Part shown: piece by piece, positions 10,060-19,836 of the stretch
Layout: each line of letters begins with the position of its first letter
Numbering within the stretch: position 1 is the stretch's first letter
Assembly: GCA_011037195.1 (NCBI GenBank)
Contig: JAAEAF010003559.1
Coordinates: 31,490 to 95,489, forward strand
Length of the DNA: 64,000 nt
From: Triatoma infestans
Taxonomy: Eukaryota; Arthropoda; Insecta; Hemiptera; Reduviidae
Reading direction: 5' to 3'
The notes under the pieces: generated by a model
What the model was told of the DNA's origin: nothing
The model's input: only the letters and a program-made list of their open reading frames with translations
The model's database searches: none
Made by a program: the position numbers and the translations under genes

Positions 10060-11525
10060 TTACTTCCACTTTCTCCTAGTAAGAGGAAGAAGTATTGTAA
10101 TCGTGTCAAATTTTCGATATCGAGTTTTCACCGGAAATATCCGTTTTGAGGTACCGTGAGTCCAAAAAAGTGGTTTTTAGCAAATGGTCTGTGTGCGTGT
10201 GTGTGCCGGATTCCTCAGCCGGATGTACCACTTTACTTGTAGGCTTTTTTTTTTACTTTTTTGCGTTTTTCTCAAAAATGGCTACGACGATTTTCTTCAA
10301 ACTTGGTATATCAACTACACATACAACGTGCTACAACTTTTGTTTGAAATGTTTCTCTGGGAAAATTCATTTAAGGGCAGTTATGTGGGAGGGGTCGGGT
10401 TAGGTTTTCATCTAAAGTACTATTTCAGTTTATTAGGCAATTCTGTCGTCTAAATAATGTTAATTAGAATTGAATATGTTGTTGAAATTCCGAGTTTCAA
10501 AAAAAAAAATCGGATCACCGGAAGTGCTTTTACATTACCATTTTAGTAAATGATTTTCACTTTTTCGCGATTTTCTCAAAAACGTCTCCGACGATTTTTT
10601 TTTGAAACTTCATATATAAACTAAACATACAATGATCTACAACTTTTATTTACAACATTTCTCTGGGAAAATTTATTTAAGGGTACTGTTGGAGGAAGGT
10701 GGGGTTATGTTTTTCTCTAAAGTGCTATCAAAGTTAATTATACAATTCTATCATTCAAACAAAATTAATTAGAAATAAATAGATGGCCAATATTCCAAGT
10801 TTCAAGAAAATTAGTAAACCGGTAGTGCGCTTTTACTGGACACTTTTTTTTTTCAATTTTCGACGAATTTCATTAAATTTGGTACAACACAAAATATAAA
10901 ATTTGTCAATTATAATTTTGAGAATTGGAGTAAGAGAAAGTTGTGTAAATGTTTCACACCAGACTTTCTTTTTTCACTAGAAAATTGATTTTTATTGGGT
11001 TCTGTGAAAGAAGTGACGTCAATTTTCTCTAAAATGTCATTTTAATATAATGTTAGGCACTTTCTACTAATGAGCTGCTTTTTGGAATTAAATTTGTGAC
11101 TTAAATTCCAACTTAGAAAAAAAAAAACACTTGACCGAAAGGATGAATTTCCTGAACAGTTTTGGTTCTTTACTTCTGCAATTTTTGCGATAAAGACACC
11201 AGCCGGTTAATTTAAAGTTAATATACTCACAATTCATTTGAAGACCTATCACTTATGTTAAAAAACATTTTTCAAGAAAATTATTTAACAGGATGCTGAG
11301 GAATATGGGACGCCTCACTTCCCTATATTCTAAACTGCGTCCCATTTCTGGCTGTATAATATTATTGGGCAATCAAATACTTAGTAATAATTCCATTTTT
11401 CATGTTTCAAGAAAAATTTGTTTATTAGAATTATAAGCATCATACTAAGAATAAGTTGTGGGAGTGTTTCACACTAGTGGCCATGAACTTTTCCATTGTC
11501 ATACACAAAACTATTAAGTCATACA
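10060..11525 (+). repeat. REP-1, long modular copy
   Basis: It begins with a degraded actttctcctagtaagagga palindrome, then agtattgtaatcgtgtcaaa, cgatatcgagttttcaccgg and the gtgtgtgtg stretch. About four modules of roughly 300 bases follow. Each opens near a ccggaagtg-like motif (about 10215, 10517, 10819, 11137) and contains a T-rich stretch and ctcaaaaatggctacgacga. In modules 1 and 2 the acaacttttattt and tttctctgggaaaatt blocks and the gttaggttttcatctaaagt type block follow. No open frame is conserved between modules. Other copies are at 17670, 19300, 25600, 27550 and 33612. Confidence 0.8.
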
Positions 11526-11544
11526 AAAAAAAATATGAAGCATT

Positions 11545-11700
11545 TTAAGCGGAGACCGCTGAGATTTATTGTGGATACAGGGTTCGATTCTGTGTGTTGG
11601 CTTTGGGTTTTATTTGTTATTTATTAATGTGAGCAATATTATATAGTAAAGAATGTTTGTTATCTGCTTCCGTCCACGACACGTTATCGGTAGTGGAATA
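11545..11700 (+). repeat. SINE-B, tRNA-derived
   Basis: cagggttcgattctgtg holds a canonical B box (GGTTCGATTC); gcggagaccgctgaga lies at the position expected for the A box. Downstream it shares gttttatttgttatttatta ... agtaaagaatgtttgttatc and ctgcttccgtcc with the copy at 15600, in register. Inserted at the 3' end of the REP-1 copy. Confidence 0.55.
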
Positions 11701-11772
11701 AAAATAAGCATTATTTTTACTTATTTCTGATAAATACTTCCTGTTTAAAAATATTATTATTATTATTATTAT

Positions 11773-11967
11773 TTTTAATTTAAGGCGCTTCGAAACATCT
11801 ATGGTCATTAGCGCCCGGAGCCTTCTCAGTGCAATGACAGCCTTCGGACAGTGTTCTTTCGCTACAGACAACACTGTCCATCACCGAACGGTGAGCATTG
11901 GACTTGAACCTGGGACCTCCACGTGGGAGCACAACGCGCTTACCACTTAGCTAATTCCTTCCCTTAA
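11773..11967 (-). repeat. SINE-A, tail type 2, with tRNA-like head
   Basis: On the reverse strand it starts ggaaggaattagctaagtgg (A box), then gcgcgttg, the B box ggttcaagtcc with flanking bases, then the tgtccatcaccga-type body and the cgccaatgaccatagatgt tail, ending at a TTTTAATTTAAGG/(ATT)n stretch. The head resembles a tRNA with about 70 bases. It is a retroposed, non-functional tRNA derivative. Confidence 0.8.
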
Positions 11968-11969
11968 AA

Positions 11970-13378
11970 TTATTTAACAGTCTTACTCTTATGTTCATTT
12001 GTTTTTTGTTTTTTTTTTGCCACGGACAAACTATGCGTTATAAACTGTAGACTAGCCAAAAAGGCCGCGGAAAGGATTTTAATACTCGGCATTAGCGATT
12101 CTTTGAGGAACAGTCCAGGATTTTTCGGACTGTTAACTTACTTTTAAACACATTACTGGATTCCCGCCACATACTCAGATAGAAGTTTTGCCTGCCAATG
12201 ATTAAAACAAACGTAAACAGCATATAACGAAATTGTAATAATTAAAAAAAATGTATCGCTGATGTTACTTTTTATCAATTTCTACCTCAAAAAGTTTTCA
12301 CGTTAAACGTTTAAACGTTAAAGGTTAAACTTAAAAACATAAAACGTTTGTAATAAACGTTAAAGGTTTAACATAATTGTTATAGCAGTTTTGAAGAAAA
12401 TTAAAAAAAAAACTGAAAACAAATTTCAGTTAAGCGGTTATCGCTAGCAGGTACTTGTCATTGGATCAGCCAGACTCACTCTTTAGACTAACGTTTCTTT
12501 TGAAATACGTAGTTAATTTGATTTTTTTTTTTTTTCAGTTCATTGAAATAATTGGTTTATTCATTCACTGTGTATACAACTCACCACTTGGTTGGTACCA
12601 CTCCACTTACCTCTTTCTATTTATTAAAAATCAGCCATCACCGATTACTAACAAGTGTATTATTATCATGGAATCAAATGATTATATTATTAGGTATAGT
12701 AAAGTTAATAAACCTGTAAAGAATTGCGATATAAAACCGTAACTAGTGAAACTATGTGTTTGATTCAATTGGTGTCACTCTCTATTATCATTTTTATTAA
12801 CTATTCTTTTTTCCAAACACAAAATAGAAATTCCAACACGTTTTTATAGTTAATTGTAGTGAAAACTTACAATAGCGGACTTTTTTTTTCTTCTTTTCTT
12901 AAAATTAAATTGCATTCTTTTCAAAGAATTATGTAACAGGAAACTGAAAACAGTCAATAAGGAAAACGTTTTTATAAATTGAAGTAGTAATTTTATTTTT
13001 AAAAAAGAAAATAATATTTTCTTGGATAATAAACAACATGAATAATAGCAATTATAAAGAATTATATTTAGAGTTGTATGTTATTAATTTTAAATAGTTA
13101 AGAAGATAGAAATCTAACATTAAATTGCGTTCTTATGTCTCACTTAGTTATTATTTTATTTTGTTTGTGTCAGTCCTGCATTTTGATAATGGATCAAAAT
13201 ACTCCAAAAAAAAAAAAAAAGAAAGTAAAATCTGATAAATATTTACACGGCTTTCTCTCACTGCAATTTCTTTCAAAAGTTTTTCTAAACTTCAAATTTT
13301 ATACACAAAACCTATTTCCCCTAATATAAATTACTTATATGGGGTAAATATGGGTTAGCATATTTATTCAGGTAAGAT
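11970..13378. other. No gene seen; AT-rich
   Basis: Contains a palindrome-rich run of acgtttaaacgttaaaggtt units at about 12296-12375, T runs and an A run at 13206-13220. Short open frames lack motifs. Confidence 0.5.
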
Positions 13379-13914
13379 ATGTAATAGGATCCGAAGAGCA
13401 AAGAGACTTCTCTTCGGAGAAATTGACAATCTATTTACTCGCTACCTGGGCCAGACTAGAATGGGAGACTCTGCAGGGATATTACACACCCGAGCTAGCT
13501 CCACAAGGGGGACAGTTTTTTACAAAAGTTCACGGACCAGTTAACAACGAGTCAGCAACCTTTTTTCTACTACCTTTCTCATCACTCAGTCTATATCTCT
13601 CGCTATCTAACTGCTATCTATATACATATATAAAAATTCAACATCCGTATGTTTGTGGCCGCAAAACTCGAAAAGTAATCGATGGATTGACTTGAAATTT
13701 TTACACAATGTTACATTTCTATATAAGAGTTTTTATATATACTTTTTACTCCGAAGTTCCCACGGAAACGGGAACTTCTTCGAGCGTTTCGCGAAGTTGG
13801 CAGAAATACACAGACTCAGACGCGTTGCAATGGTGGCCACTCTCTGAACCACTTTCTCAACTAATTATAAGTACCTGTATTACGATGTTTCCCACGGAAA
13901 CGGGAAATTTCGAG

Positions 13915-14523
13915 CTAAAATCCGTTCAAACGGCCATATTGCGTTAGCACTTGCTTCTTCAGGTGTTGCTGCTACGTTGATAGAAGGAGGTAGAACAGCA
14001 CATTCAGCTCTTAAACTGTCATGACTTAAACATGCACTTCACAGAAAACCCAACATGTAACATTTTTCTAAAACATCAGGAATGGGAAAGGTTCTTTGGA
14101 CGTGCAAAATCATTGTATGGGATGAGTGTACAATGGCTTATAAGAAGTCATTGGAAGCATTAGACCATACACTGAAAGACTTGCGAAATAATCAGGTTCC
14201 ATTTGGTGGAGCTTTGGTGTTACTAGCCGGAGACTTCAGGCAAACCGCTTCCAGTGATACCTCGCTCAACTGCAGTTGATGCCTGGTTGAAATATTCAAC
14301 TCTTTGGAGCACAGTAAAAAAAAAATCATTTAACAACGAATATGAGAGTTCAACTTCAAAACGATCCAACAGCTGCCATATTTTCTCGAACTCGGTAACG
14401 GCACTATTCCTACAAATCCGGAACGGGAAAAATCACCTTCCCATCTAATTTCTGCAACATTGTACACTCAAAAGAAGAATTAGTAGACAGGGTATTCCAA
14501 AGCATTGGAACAAATTATTATGG
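13915..14523 (+). pseudogene. PIF1-like helicase remnant of the Helitron
   Basis: Frames read HIALALASSG and IEGGRTAHSALK, then CKIIVWDECTMAYKKSLEAL (the Walker B DE box, 14103-14162), GGALVLLAGDFRQT and VIPRSTAVDAWLK. These are the ordered blocks of the PIF1/RecD-type helicase at the C-terminal end of Helitron RepHel proteins. The Walker A block is deleted and there are frameshifts near 14030, 14240 and 14320, so it is not functional. Confidence 0.8.
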
Positions 14524-14544
14524 TTAAGCCTAAAAATCAGACTG

Positions 14545-14575
14545 AGCCACAGCGAAGCGTGGTCGGGTTAGCTAG
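14545..14575 (+). terminator. Helitron 3' terminal hairpin
   Basis: gccacagcgaagcgtggtc forms a stem (GCCACGC-like arms, CCAC/GTGG) a few bases before the terminal CTAG. This is the usual Helitron 3' termination signal. The second Helitron has the matching gccacagctaagcatggcc. Confidence 0.75.
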
Positions 14576-14630
14576 TATACTTATAAAGTCTCAGAGACAT
14601 TTTCCGTGGTAGCCTGCTTCATTTTGTGGT

Positions 14631-14668
14631 CATCGACCGGTTTCGGGCGTTCGCCCATCTTCAGGATG
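14631..14668 (-). ncRNA. Hammerhead-ribozyme-like motif, left arm
   Basis: On the reverse strand: stem I CATC/GATG, core CTGAAGA, one extra T, stem II GGGC-GAAC-GCCC, core GAA, stem III ACC/GGT without loop, and C as the predicted cleavage base before GATG. All core bases of the CUGANGA...GAAA...UH type are present. The extra base before stem II and the loop-free stem III are unusual. Confidence 0.6.
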
Positions 14669-14800
14669 CGTTCTTCAGACAGTGTGCCAACACAGACTCG
14701 TACAGAGAGTTTTTTAAATACTGAGTATTTAAAAAACGCCTCAGTTAGTGTGAAACTAAGTCTCTGGACGAGTCTGTGTTGGCACACTGTCTGAAGAAAG

Positions 14801-14838
14801 CATCCTGAAGATGGGCGAACGCCCGAAACCGGTCGATG
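14801..14838 (+). ncRNA. Hammerhead-ribozyme-like motif, right arm
   Basis: Same 38-base motif as in the left arm, on the forward strand, with predicted cleavage after C14834. Identical cores are found at 42286-42323, 51450-51487 and 57913-57950. ACCGGT is self-complementary, so stem III would be better formed between two molecules, as proposed for short-stem-III hammerheads. Confidence 0.6.
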
Positions 14839-15599
14839 ACCACAAAATGAAGCAGGCTACCACGGAAAATGTCTCTGATGCTTTCCAGCTCTGCGGAACC
14901 AACCACCACAACAAACTTATAAAGTCCTTGCAGTTTGTGAGTTCATTTCATTATACAGTGTTCAGCGTATTATATTCCAGTTTATTTCTCTTAAACCCAT
15001 TCTGTCTCAAATTCTTTCTACCTCAACACATCCATTTTATTTCGAGAATTTAAACAGAACGGGTTTTTGAGAAATAAGCTAGAATAAATGTTGAACACTG
15101 TGTAATGAAAGAGAGAGACACAAAACGCTTGCAAGGACTTTACAAGTATGTAGAATTTAGGTAGCGAGAGATATAGACTGAGTGAATGAGAAAGGTAGTA
15201 GAAGGTTGCTAATTCGTTGTTAACTGGTCGTAAACTGTTCTAAAAATTGTCCCCTTGTAGAGCTAGCTCGGTGCTATGTATATATAGCTCCCAATCTAGT
15301 TTGGCCTAGATAATGAATAACTAGATTATCAATTTTGTGTTTCTCTCTGCTCTTCGGATCCTATTACATATACTACAAAACAATAATTATTATATTATAG
15401 TCCAGAAGAAGCTCCTAACTCTAGCCGTAATATTTTTTGAAATCTAACCTAACAGGATAATCAAGTATCCTAAGGATCAAAGTTACAAATAAATATGCTA
15501 TATCTGTGCAGTTAGCATTCCAAGTTTAAAGAAAATTATTGGATTTGTTTTCGAGAATGTTTAAAAAATAAATAATAAATAAATAAACAGTTAATTATT

Positions 15600-15775
15600 C
15601 TGTAGATAGCTGAGTAGTAAGAGGCGTGAACCACAAAGCTGAGGTGTATTGTGGTACTGGGTTCGATTCCCCCGGTCTTGACCTTAGATTTTATTTGATC
15701 TATTAATAGGAGTAAGTTTAGTAAAGTATGTTTACTAATCTGCACCGACCACAAACTCTGATAGATCGATTTTCT
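15600..15775 (+). repeat. SINE-B, tRNA-derived
   Basis: gatagctgagtagtaagagg fits a pol III A box; ctgggttcgattcccccgg holds a perfect B box. About 53 bases separate them, close to a tRNA, and the 3' body matches the copy at 11545. It is followed by non-tRNA sequence, so it is a SINE rather than a tRNA gene. Confidence 0.65.
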
Positions 15776-15779
15776 TCAA

Positions 15780-16510
15780 ATTTGGAATTCTAGCGACAGT
15801 TTTATTACCATATTTCAGCTTTATGTGATTTGAGTTATGTTGACCACCACACACATGAGACCCAACCAGCCCCTACAAAAATTTAAAAAAACAATTCTTT
15901 GGATTCAGGGAACTTAAAAACATTTCAAAATAAGTATTAAAGTGAAATTCACTTTAACAAGATCGCTATACTTCTTAATACTAAGAAACTGAAAAAATTT
16001 TAATTGATTCGACAGCTAATCTCATTATTTTCTTAGATCAGATGCGATATTCAGCAGAAAATATTCTTTACTTGAATTACCATAAATACTATCATGTAAT
16101 AGCTATTCACCTATGTTTCGTTATTCAGCTAATGTTTCCGCATCCTTTCAGTACAGACATATTAAAACGCAAGTTATAAAAGACAGAAAACAAAACCTAG
16201 AGTAATAGAACAAACGAAACATCCAGGATGTGGATCGTTTAAAATATTCCTTGTCGTTTCCGACTAAATAAACTTTGTTATAGGATATTGTTTGACATAA
16301 TTTTAAACTGATTGTGAAGTAGTTGTAAGAACGGGCAAAGTGGGAGGATTTTTTATTGAAACGAAGGGACAGGCTATTCATACCGGTAAATTAGTACCGT
16401 AACCGTTTTGTTTCCAGCATTAATTAGATGAACCCCGAGCAAGCAAACAAGTGTGATGTGATGGGAAGAATAAAGAAGATATAATTTTTAAATAATAAAT
16501 AAATCTAAAA
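15780..16510. other. No gene seen
   Basis: A 77-codon reverse frame (16148-16381) has no recognisable motif. The region may hold highly diverged REP-1 sequence near 15760-15800 (gattttcttcaaatttgga). Confidence 0.35.
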
Positions 16511-16539
16511 ATTATAACTAGTAGTTCCAGCCAGCCGCT

Positions 16540-17170
16540 ATCTGCAGGTCAAGAACCGCGGCAAAACCCCTTTCAAACAGGGGTCGATATACAGTCAAAA
16601 GAACCGCCGCCGGCAAAACCCTTTCATACAAGGGTCAATGTACACCTGGCCTGTATTTTCTTCATATAAGGGTCAATGTACACTCAAGAGGCCACCTGGT
16701 TACCATCTGTCACCACCACCCCGGACCGACCTCCCCTAAGGTCAATATACTAAGCGAGATGTCTTAGTGTGGCACGTACTTACACATCAGCCGATGTGTG
16801 AGTGATGCAAATATAAACGTCGCTCCACTGGTGGAGGGGAGCAGTCGTACATCAGTTATACACGAGTATTCAATCAGTTATAAATCAGTATTCAACCAGT
16901 TCACGACCAGATATACATCAGTTCACAACCAGTACGAGATCAGTCATCATTCACGTCAGTTAAGTTTCACACATCGCGAGCGCGTCCCTATTCAAGGACA
17001 GTTTTAAACACTGTTTCTTTAATATTTATTAATCATTTCATAATTTTTATATTCATTTACAATTGTGCATCTTAGTTTATCTATTTCAAAGCAACTTAAA
17101 TTATTTGTTAAAATATAGTTTATTTTCATAAATCAGTAGTACGTATTTCGAATTACAACTCTCTAAAACT
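16540..17170 (+). promoter_or_regulatory. Possible LTR with arthropod-type promoter
   Basis: Direct repeats of the form caaggGTCAATgTACAC occur four times (16582-16750), among GC-rich segments. TATAAA lies at 16812-16817, and the first TCAGT, the arthropod initiator form, at 852-856 of this block, about 40 bases on. It is followed by several more atcagt/ccagtt units to 16965. Then comes an AT-rich U5-like part. This layout resembles an LTR or 5' control region of a retroelement, but no matching second LTR was found. Confidence 0.4.
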
Positions 17171-17342
17171 CTCTAACTAACAATCGCTTACTCCTCACTT
17201 CAACTCCCGATACCAAGACATCTAAATCCAATATACAAGTAACATAACCTATCAATTAGCTTTCTAGGAATATTAAACAAGTAACACTGAAGTCTTAGTA
17301 CTCAGCTCTTAAATAGTACTATCACAAACCCAGAAGTGCTCT

Positions 17343-17386
17343 ACCAGCTAGTTACTAACTAGTTACCAGCTAGTTACTAACTAGTT
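17343..17386. repeat. 22-bp tandem repeat, two units
   Basis: Two exact copies of accagctagttactaacta plus gtt. Each contains the palindrome ctagttactaactag. Confidence 0.85.
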
Positions 17387-17669
17387 AAAAGATCGAACAA
17401 GCAAGCGATCTAACGTTGTTCGCCAACATTACCACACTACAATACTAACACTCTACCATAATCACTCGGCTATCATAGTTTCATCTCTTTTCTATACACT
17501 ATCTCTTTACTCAGCCGAAAATTAAAAAAAACAATGTTAAATTAGTCATGAGTCATTGTTATGAGTCAACAACACATCTCACCATCAAATCCTGTATCAC
17601 ACCGCTCACTTTCGCCCAATTCTTTGTTAAATTTTGTCAAGTTAGATGTCATTTTTTTCTTTTTTTTTT

Positions 17670-19015
17670 TTTACTTTCTCTTACTCCTGGTAAGAGAAAG
17701 TATTGTAATAGTGTCAAATTTTTCAATATCGTGTTTTCTCCTGAAATACATATCATCCCGGCTCTCAGTTCATAAAAGTTTCGAGTTACCCTGAATACGA
17801 TAATATTGTTTTTAGCAAATGGTCAATATGTGTGCGATGTGTGGGTGTTTGTGAACAAATAAATTACCGGACGTTCAAACTTGGTGTTTCGTTTACGTAC
17901 TAACACCACCATCTAAATCAGCGGAAGTGAACTTCGAACTCAATTTTTTTTTTTCTTTTTTCCAGTTTTTCGCGATTTTTTCAGAAACGGCTTTAACGAT
18001 TTATCTTTAAATTTGGTATACCATATACATATATAAATACCTATAAATTTTATTTGTAGATTGTTGTAGGGGATTATTGCACTACGACCTGAAAGATCTA
18101 TTGTGCCTCCGGGGAGCCTTCTCTAGCTATAGACAACACTGCCCATCATTGGACAGTGAGTTGCAGTAAGAGAAAATCTAAGGGCAGCATGGTGGATTCG
18201 AATCCAGGACCTCCGAGTTGCTAGTCCAGCGCGCTACTTGATTGAGTTAATCCCTTCCTTTTCCCTTGGCTTAGGCTTGGCAATCAGCTAGGGACGGAGA
18301 CCCTAGTTTGTGTACTATCTTTGTCCTTGTCTATAAAGAGTAGAGTGTATGTAGTTTAAGTGTATTGTGTACTGTTCTGACGAAGTGCATGGAATACTGA
18401 GCTGTGGTAACCCGTGCGGTCGCTACTTCCCCCACGCTACTCGTTATGCCCCTTGCGGGCATAAATTTTATTTAAATATTTTTCCAGAGAAAATTGATTT
18501 TTTGGCGGGGTTTTGGGAGATCAGCAGCGTTATGCTTTCCACTAGAGTAATAAAGCCTCCTATTTTAAGACTTATATAATTTTATTAAAAGCAATGACAA
18601 GATTCCAAAATTTAAAAAAAAAATCAGTCAATCGAAACATGCGACAACTTTGCAGATTAGATTTTTGATTTCATTTGGAGTTTTCTTGAAAAAAGGTTAT
18701 AACAATTTTCTTTAAATTTCAAATGCCCAGAGGCAGAAATATAGGCGTATCACTTTTATTTGTAACATCTTTCCGAAGATATTGATTTCAGAATGGGTTT
18801 TGTGATCCCTTTCAGTTACGTTTAAATTTAAACTGATGCTACATGGTCTTGAGACAAAAAGCGCCAGGTTTATATGTATAAACCCAGCACTACCTTTTAT
18901 ATGGCTAACCCATCTAAAAGTTTCTAAACGTATGCAATTTAATGACCACTTTTTTTTTTGATGAATTTGTATTAATTAGAGTTATTGTGTGAGTGTTTTA
19001 CACAAGATTATTTTT
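17670..19015 (+). repeat. REP-1 copy split by a SINE
   Basis: It opens with the near-perfect palindrome actttctcttactcctggtaagagaaagt, then agtattgtaatagtgtcaaa and the standard module blocks. A SINE interrupts it at 18056-18460. The repeat resumes with taaattttatttaaatattt and tttccagagaaaattgattt. The later modules are diverged. Confidence 0.7.
18056..18460 (-). mobile_element. Composite SINE-A, tail type 1, with extra 5' head
   Basis: Flanked by 13-bp target duplications ataaattttattt (18043-18055 and 18461-18473). On the reverse strand it begins gcccgcaaggggcataacga, a head of about 190 bases not seen in other copies. The tRNA-like segment ggaagggattaactcaatca ... ggattcgaatccacc follows, then the tgtccaatgatgggcagtgt body and the gcacaatagatctttcagg tail. 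This is the most complete SINE of the window. Confidence 0.8.
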
Positions 19016-19035
19016 GTTTCTGTTTTTTTTTTTTA

Positions 19036-19078
19036 AGACACATCTGCAACCACTGGCGTCCGGAGCCTTCTTAGAGAC
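19036..19078 (-). repeat. SINE-A tail fragment
   Basis: acacatctgcaaccactggc gtccggagccttctta matches the tail-type-2 end of SINE-A only. Confidence 0.5.
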
Positions 19079-19319
19079 ATAGAAGTAAATTGACTCAAAA
19101 TTTGATTCCAAACAAATGGCTTTTTCTCAACTTAAATTTTTTTTTTTTTAGACAATAATAAAATAGATTCCACAAATTAGTTTACTAAGTTTTTCAGAAC
19201 CTTTTATAACTTCAAGTTTCCGCATCCCTTTGTTTTCCCTCCGACGAAAACTAACAAAATTAGCGACTCCCAAGTAGTACACTATTTCTAACCCCATTTT
19301 TACTTTCTCTTACTCCTAG

Positions 19320-19836
19320 AATAGAATAGAAACGGCGGGGGGTGAGCCTCATTCCACTGCGACCTACAAGTCGAGGTCTATTGTGGATCCCCTAACGTTA
19401 CAGAACGGCCCCCAGCCTTGCCCTCCTAATCAATCCTAGCAAAGCTGAGAGCGGCTCCGTCATGAAGCTTCCAGCTTCGGGATTGCCCGTCCCCAATTGA
19501 AGAAACCTAATCCTCGCCAGGCCGGCGCACTCACAAAGGATGTGCGCCGGGGTCTCCTCCTCTACCTTGCAGAATCGGCATACCGCACTATCCGCAAGTT
19601 GTAGGTGGTGCATGTGTCTATTCAGCCTACAATGCCCTGTTAGTAGACCCACAATTAACCTTATATCCCTTCGGGTCTGGCTCAGTAGGTCTTTGGTAAA
19701 TTTAGGCAAATGTCTTTTAATGAAGAGCTTTGCCTGCCACTGTCTGGTATTCCCTCCCTCCAACACAGACGCTGTTCCTCTATCCAATCCCCTCATAGAA
19801 GTTTGGATGAGACTCCTGGACAAGCCGCACAAGGGT
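19320..19836 (-). mobile_element. LINE 3' end insertion
   Basis: A 5'-truncated non-LTR insertion between 14-bp target duplications tctcttactcctag (19306-19319 and 19837-19850). The element's 3' UTR is at the left: on the reverse strand gttaggggatccacaataga, then aggtcgcagtggaat and an A-poor end. The UTR resembles the tail of SINE-A tail type 1. Confidence 0.85.
19398..19836 (-). pseudogene. LINE ORF2 C-terminus with CCHC knuckle
   Basis: An uninterrupted frame of about 145 codons that enters from the REP-1 flank and ends at a natural stop at 19398. It includes LIVGLLTGHCRLNRHMHHL, then CRFCKVEEETPAHILCEC, a CX2CX8HX4C zinc knuckle downstream of the RNase H domain, then a leucine-rich C-terminus. 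This is the usual end of jockey/R1-type insect LINE polymerases. The RT and RNase H domains are lost by 5' truncation. The lack of stops suggests a fairly recent insertion. The first 14 codons of the open frame belong to the REP-1 repeat, not to the LINE. Confidence 0.85.

Larger units (their letters stand above)
13617..14575 (+). mobile_element. Helitron, degraded
   Basis: It starts TCTATATACATATATAAA after an A and ends gtggtcgggttagCTAG before a T, the A/T insertion rule of Helitrons. The interrupted LTR continues cleanly on both sides. The first 100 bases (ccgtatgtttgtggccgcaa, cgatggattgacttgaaatt) match the Helitron at 37436 almost base for base. Only part of the helicase remains and the Rep nuclease region is absent. 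Confidence 0.85.
14591..14914. mobile_element. HHR-FB element, young copy
   Basis: The left arm starts short at tcagagacattttccgtgg. The right arm is complete and ends gcggaaccaaccaccacaac. The centre holds a small secondary palindrome (ttttttaaatactgagtatttaaaaaa). Perfect 12-bp target duplications (acttataaagtc) lie at 14579-14590 and 14915-14926. Both arms carry an intact hammerhead-like motif, in opposite orientation. It sits four bases after the Helitron end and is the youngest insertion in this stack. Confidence 0.85.
13380..15368. mobile_element. LTR-A palindrome split by Helitron and HHR-FB
   Basis: A forward LTR starts TGTAATAGGATCCGAAGAG at 13380 and runs to 13616. It continues after the insertions at about 14927 (cttgcagtttgtgagttca) to about 15012. 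A reverse copy runs 15055-15368 and ends ggatcctattaca. The two arms match across the insertion points: the reverse arm has the uninterrupted sequence through the ctttctcattcactcagtct block. Flanks atat at both ends could be the target duplication, although they are also part of the palindrome. There is no coding region and no primer site. Confidence 0.7.

Noticed and set aside
11773..11967. tRNA genes suggested by A and B boxes (also at 18200, 22430, 44560, 58990, 4230, 11600, 15630)
   Set aside because: Each continues into a SINE body with a LINE-like or fixed tail, lacks paired acceptor stems, and several are mutated in the boxes. They are retroposed tRNA derivatives.
17343..17386. CRISPR-like or operator array
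   Set aside because: Only two direct units without spacers, in a eukaryotic repeat-rich context.
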